DNA of 64,000 bases, from the NCBI GenBank assembly GCA_964058845.1, contig CAXKVR010000001.1, positions 310,001 through 374,000 of the forward strand. Direction: 5' to 3'. This DNA is from Carex sylvatica. Lineage: Eukaryota; Streptophyta; Magnoliopsida; Poales; Cyperaceae. Positions 59,601 to 64,000 of this stretch are shown here, in pieces (the first letter of the stretch is position 1; the number at the start of each line of letters is the position of its first letter). A program made the position numbers and the translations under genes. Under the pieces are notes generated by a model. That model did not search any database, was not told the origin of the DNA, and was given only the letters and a program-made list of their open reading frames with translations.

Positions 59601-60550
59601 CCAAGGGGTTTGAGAGCAGGGGCCAGGCACCCCCCTCCCCATCAACCATGAATATAGTGTATAAATTAAAAATGATGTATTAAAATAGTGTATAAATGAA
59701 CCATTTCAGCCCCCAAAAATCCTTCAAAAAATTTCGACCCCCCCTCAAATTCAAATTCTGGTCAGCACATACCCAATAGGCCAATACCACCTCCCCATGC
59801 TCGTGAGTCACAAAACTTACCGTACGTTTGTGGTTTGTTTCTAATATCTAAGGTACGGCATGTTGATATGATTGTGTTGTCCCATGTTTTCCAAAATTTT
59901 ATTTTTGGAAATTTTAATAAATTGATTATCAGATAATAGATGGGAGTGTTCTGATTTTCCAATTTCACATAAAAAAATCAAATTATTGATTAAATTAATT
60001 CTTTGAGGTATTTTTAATTCAGTTCTATAAACTGTCAAACTGCTACACATATTGATTGTTGTTGTTTTTATAAAACAAAGAGGGATGAAAACTGAGGAGA
60101 GAATTTGTATTTACAATATTGTACTTTTAATTTACAAAGGATTTCTATTATAATTACAAGATTCAAATGTAGCTGTTTGTACTATTTTTAGTAATGACAG
60201 TACATGTTATCATTTTATTTCTTTTTATATTTGATAATAAATCTAAATACTTGAATCTTGATTCTTAGATCAATTTTCAACACTTTCTTTCAAGCTAGAA
60301 TTGTAACTGTCGAATAATCCTAACTTGCTTGTGATGTTATATAATATAGTTTCCGATCTAATAAGATACCGGCTAGTTGATCCTCACTTCGAACAAAGGG
60401 TGTCTCAGTTTTTTTAGCTTGCACTTTTTCTCTAATGAAATGACAATCCACTTTTATGTGTTTGATTTGCACCTGCGGCCTAATTAGATTAGACTTTCCC
60501 AATAGAAATCTCAGTGAAAACCCAAAACACTCCCATAAACTGAGAGCAAT
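59592..60550. other. hAT-like terminus then intergenic DNA
   Basis: CACAGGGGCGGAACCAAGGGG at 59590 onward resembles a hAT left end (CAGGGGCGGA type), but no matching right end was found. The remainder to 60550 has no supported feature. Confidence 0.3.
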
Positions 60551-60556
60551 CTACAG

Positions 60557-61667
60557 ATAGTGGCGAATCCAAGAAAGATCACGGGTAGGTAATTATCTAC
60601 ATCTGGATTTGAATTTTTTTTTTTCCTATCCAGTGGTATATACTTGTTTCTAGCACTGAATGGATATAATGTCTAACACTATATTTAATTCTTGGTTCAA
60701 TAGAAGAAAATTATGTAGAAAAGAAAGTCAGTCTAGACTGATTCATGTAAAACAAAGAAAAAAAAAAGACATATATAGTTCGATTCGCTACTCCACTTAG
60801 AAGAATCGTTGATTTGTTAGGAGAAAAAAGAGATCCGCTACTAAGGATATAAATATGTACCGTGCTATGAATAGTCACGTGGTAACTTGGATCACATGTC
60901 GTGTTGTGATCAAATTTGGAAAGAGGGCCATGACACGTAAGCAATCACAATACATTAATCATGCTGTGACCACACGTGACGTGTCCAAATGTGACTGGTT
61001 ACATTTGTCATGTTTAACTATTTTTTTCATAATTTAAGTTAGTTTATTTAAAATTCACCATCCAATCAAGAACTAACAGTCCTAATTACACATGACGATG
61101 TGTTGTGTTGTGATCAAATATTTTGTGTGAGGTGTCTTGTCATACCAAATTTTTAAAAGATGGTCACGACACGTTACCGACACACGTGCTGTGACAGAAC
61201 TATATTGTGTTGTGACGTATTCGGTCGTGTGGTAACTTTTTAAATTCATATCCACTACCTCGCTCTGATTCATCATGAGAAAAAAAATTACACTTGTTAA
61301 TATTTTGTGTCTACTATGATCAAAGTTCTGAATCCGCTTATGGCTAGAGACAGGAGCGGATCCATTAAGGTTCAGGAGTAGGCAAGTGCCTACTCCTAGA
61401 ATTTAGAAAAAAAAATTTGACCCAGTATAAAATAGCCCAAGTGATTACCCCTGAATCATTACTGTGCCTACCCCTGGGCCCATAAAAATTTAAATAGCAA
61501 GGCCCATGCACTGCTGATCTGCTCCGCTGTTGTTCGCCAGAGAAATTAAATAACAAAGGCCAAGGTCCCGTTCCATTGCTAACTATTGAGAAACCCAATC
61601 TAGTAAATGAGATTTTCGCTAGCGACACCGTTAAGACCAAATAAAATAAAATAAATACTTCGTTATT
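60557..61667. other. Possible hAT remnants and TGTGAC-rich stretch
   Basis: AGTGGCGAATCCAAGAAAG (60557) and the complement of 61326-61344 (ATAAGCGGATTCAGAAC) could be the ends of one old element of about 790 bp. CAGGAGCGGATCC at 61352 looks like another hAT start. The stretch 60880-61240 is rich in TGTGAC/GTCACG and CACGTGAC-like words on both strands. No gene supported. Confidence 0.3.
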
Positions 61668-61676
61668 CCTGTCTTC

Positions 61677-63092
61677 CCGACATTTTTAAAAATACCCAAA
61701 AAATAAAATAAATTATTAAAAATAACCAAGGTCAAAACAGAATTTTAAAAATGCCCCAACCGTGGATTTATTCCACGGTTTTGAATTTTTAATCAGAACC
61801 GTGGAATAAATTCACGGTTTTGATTAAAAATTCAAAACCGTGGAATAAATCCACGGTTCTGATTAAAAATTCAAAACCATGGAATAAATCCACGGTTCTG
61901 ATTAAAAATTCAAAACCGTGGATTTATTCCACGGTTTTGAATTTTTATTCTTTTTTTTTTTTTTTTTTTTTTTTTTACTGGTTTGAATAATCACTGCGGA
62001 GCTCCTGTCCAAATTTCAGCCCGATCCGACGGACGGATCAAGAGTTGTGCCCCTTTTCGTGAAGCATGCGCAGGACCATATTGCATCATATACATACATA
62101 TACATACATATACATACATATACATACATATACATATACATACATATACACATACATATACATATACATATATATATACAGGACCATAGTGTCTCAAAAA
62201 TGCAGTTTAAGTTTTCGTTCAACGGTAGACGTTGAATCATCGATTTTCAAAGTGGCTTAATAAATAGTAAAAAAAATCAGAAAAATATAAAATTTGGTCT
62301 CCAAGCACATTTCAATATAGAGATCACATCTAACGGTTCAGATCGACTTTTTGGATTTTAAAACTATAGATATGAGCGCGAATGAAAACATTCCATTTTA
62401 ATTTACGAAGTAGCGTAGCCTTACTATATATATATATACATATATATATTATATATATATACATATATATATATATTATATTATATATACATATATTATA
62501 TTATATATATACATATTAGATCTCTTAAAAAAAAAAAAAAAAAAAAAAAAGTGGACCGCCCGTGGGCCTGGCGGTCGGGGTAGTTTTGACAGAAAATCTA
62601 ATGCGGGGGTATCTTTAAAATTATATTTTTTTTTTAGGATATTAATAAAAATGACCGTAAAAATTTTAACATATCTATTATGTTGAACATTTATATTATA
62701 TATACTATACATATATTATATTATATTATATATACATAAAAAATAAACCGTGGATATTTTATTTATTCAAACCTTAATAGTGCAAAAAAAAAAAACCGTG
62801 GAATAAATCCACGGTTTTGAATTTTTAATCAGAACCGTGGATTTATTCCACGGTTTTGAATTTTTAATCAGAACCGTGGATTTATTCCACGGTTTTGAAT
62901 TTTTAATCAGAACCGTGGATTTATTCCACGGTTTTGAATTTTTAATCAGAACCGTGAATTTATTCCACGGTTCTGATTAAAAATTCAAAACCGTGGAATA
63001 AATCCACGGTTGGGGCATTTTTAAAATTCTGTTTTGACCTTGGTTATTTTTAATAATTTATTTTATTTTTTGGGTATTTTTAAAAATGTCGG
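61677..63092. mobile_element. 1.4 kb Mutator-like element
   Basis: Ends CCGACATTTTTAAAAATACC and GGTATTTTTAAAAATGTCGG, with terminal inverted repeats of about 90 bp (also ACCAAGGTCAAAACAG / CTGTTTTGACCTTGGT). Perfect 9-bp duplication CCTGTCTTC (61668-61676 and 63093-63101). The interior holds many CCGTGGAATAAATCCACGG palindromes, a long T-run (61951-61976), microsatellites, half of a MITE (62240-62420) and a piece matching the CACTA palindrome units (62655-62790). No transposase. A non-autonomous Mutator-like element is well supported. Confidence 0.88.
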
Positions 63093-63101
63093 CCTGTCTT
63101 C

Positions 63102-63633
63102 GGCTACGCAGTCAGAGACAAAAAAAGCCTTGCTTCGCAAATTAGAGAGCAAAACAAAAGAAAATTCATGGCTTTCTCAATTTCACCTATATTTCACAGC
63201 CTATATGGAGGCTGATGCCCTTTAGGAAATCATCGCCTTCTCAATTTCAGGCTAATGCCCTTTAGAAAGGCCCTGAAATATCATGAAATAAAGGTGAAAT
63301 TCTATTAGTATTGCTCATGAATTAATAAACTCGTTGGATGTCAAACAGCTTATTATCATTTTGCAAATTCGGTAAATCGAAAAAGGAGAACAAAAATAGA
63401 TGCCTTTTTTGGAACAATAAATGCCATTCTTTTCAGGTCTTTCTTTAAAAATATAATTGATTTCCCTGGCTTGAGAAATCAGGCTGATGCACTTTACAAA
63501 AACTAGGTTTAGATGATATGTCTACTATCTCTGCTTCTCTTCCAATATTTAAATTCATATAGTTATTTTTTTATGTTCAATCTCCAAATGATGCTTTAAC
63601 TGATAAAGCATATGAAAGCTTGATGCTCTGGTG
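63102..63633. other. Intergenic DNA
   Basis: No supported gene. A short duplicated phrase, GCTGATGCCCTTTAGGAAAT and GCTAATGCCCTTTAGAAAG, occurs near 63213 and 63251, with a third weak copy near 63483. Confidence 0.35.
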
Positions 63634-64000
63634 TAGGGGTGACAACGAGCTGTTAAAGAGCGAGCTAGGCCATACTCGTATTCGGCTTGTTGGTGTATCA
63701 AGCTGAGCGAGCGAGTTTGAATTTTAGGTCCCGAGCTAAAACTATTGCTCAAGACCGACTCGTGGCTTGTCCGAGCGAGCCGAGCTAGCTCGTTATTAGC
63801 TTGGCAGATTTATAAATTTGTATATTTTCTTTCCTGCTATATCTTAAATTTTCACAACACATCTTATCAATTATGGCTAAAATAAAATAATATTTATATG
63901 ACTAATTACTGAGAAATACTCTTAATTCTTGTAATTAAGCAAATCAACTACTATAAATTAAGTTTACAGCTAAATTCATAAATACAAATATATCAAAATT
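63634..64000 (+). mobile_element. Left end of a hAT-like element, cut by window edge
   Basis: TAGGGGTGACAACGAGC at 63634 matches the common plant hAT (Tip100-like) start TAGGGGTG, followed by GAGCGAGCTAGGC and CGAGCGAGCCGAGCTAGCTC words typical of this repeat type. No right end before the window stops. Confidence 0.5.

Noticed and set aside
61983..62260. Overlapping open stretches rich in YTYIHI residues on both strands
   Set aside because: Microsatellite (TACATA)n inside the Mutator-like element.

Overview
This window is nuclear DNA from a flowering plant. It is AT-rich, carries plant-specific gene families (an F-box/DUF295 gene and a NAC-type gene split by many GT-AG introns), and is packed with plant-type transposable elements. 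No prokaryotic operons, tRNA/rRNA genes or CRISPR arrays are visible. The species cannot be named from the sequence.

Genes: only two loci look like intact host genes, both on the minus strand. One is a single-exon F-box/DUF295 gene (2039-3241). The other is a nine-exon NAC-like gene (47381-51428) whose exons I joined by splice sites; every junction keeps the frame over 308 codons, but NAC subdomain A is missing. Other coding traces are relics: LINE reverse-transcriptase pieces (10874-12055, 18718-18870, 22047-22451), an RNase H-type relic (59060-59600), and captured gene fragments inside two DNA transposons.

Layout: 1-9.9 kb holds the F-box gene among degenerate repeats, a probable SINE and a retroelement-like stretch. 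From 11.66 to 42.87 kb lies a direct tandem duplication. Copy 1 (11657-22032) later received a 2.4 kb PIF/Harbinger-like element (14714-17131). Copy 2 (22051-42874) later received a 12.8 kb CACTA element (28538-41311). In each case the other copy keeps the empty site, so insertion boundaries and target duplications can be read directly. The CACTA interior is a chain of very large palindromes whose hubs are blocks of the CACTA's own subterminal repeat set in the loop of Mutator-like foldback arms; it also hosts a 2.7 kb probable solo LTR (34180-36894) and a foldback MITE with a perfect 9-bp target duplication (38165-38588). From 43 to 47 kb there is a 2.4 kb inverted-repeat structure and retroelement debris. 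After the NAC-like gene, 51.9-64 kb is dominated by hAT elements with 8-bp target duplications (one inserted inside another) and a 1.4 kb Mutator-like element with a perfect 9-bp duplication.

The genes do not form a pathway. The window is mainly a readable record of nested transposition, tandem duplication with a templated junction, and palindrome amplification. The most unusual object is the CACTA element with the hairpin array, a plausible source of double-stranded RNA matching CACTA ends. Copy-to-copy statements rest on reading by eye, so percent identities are not given.
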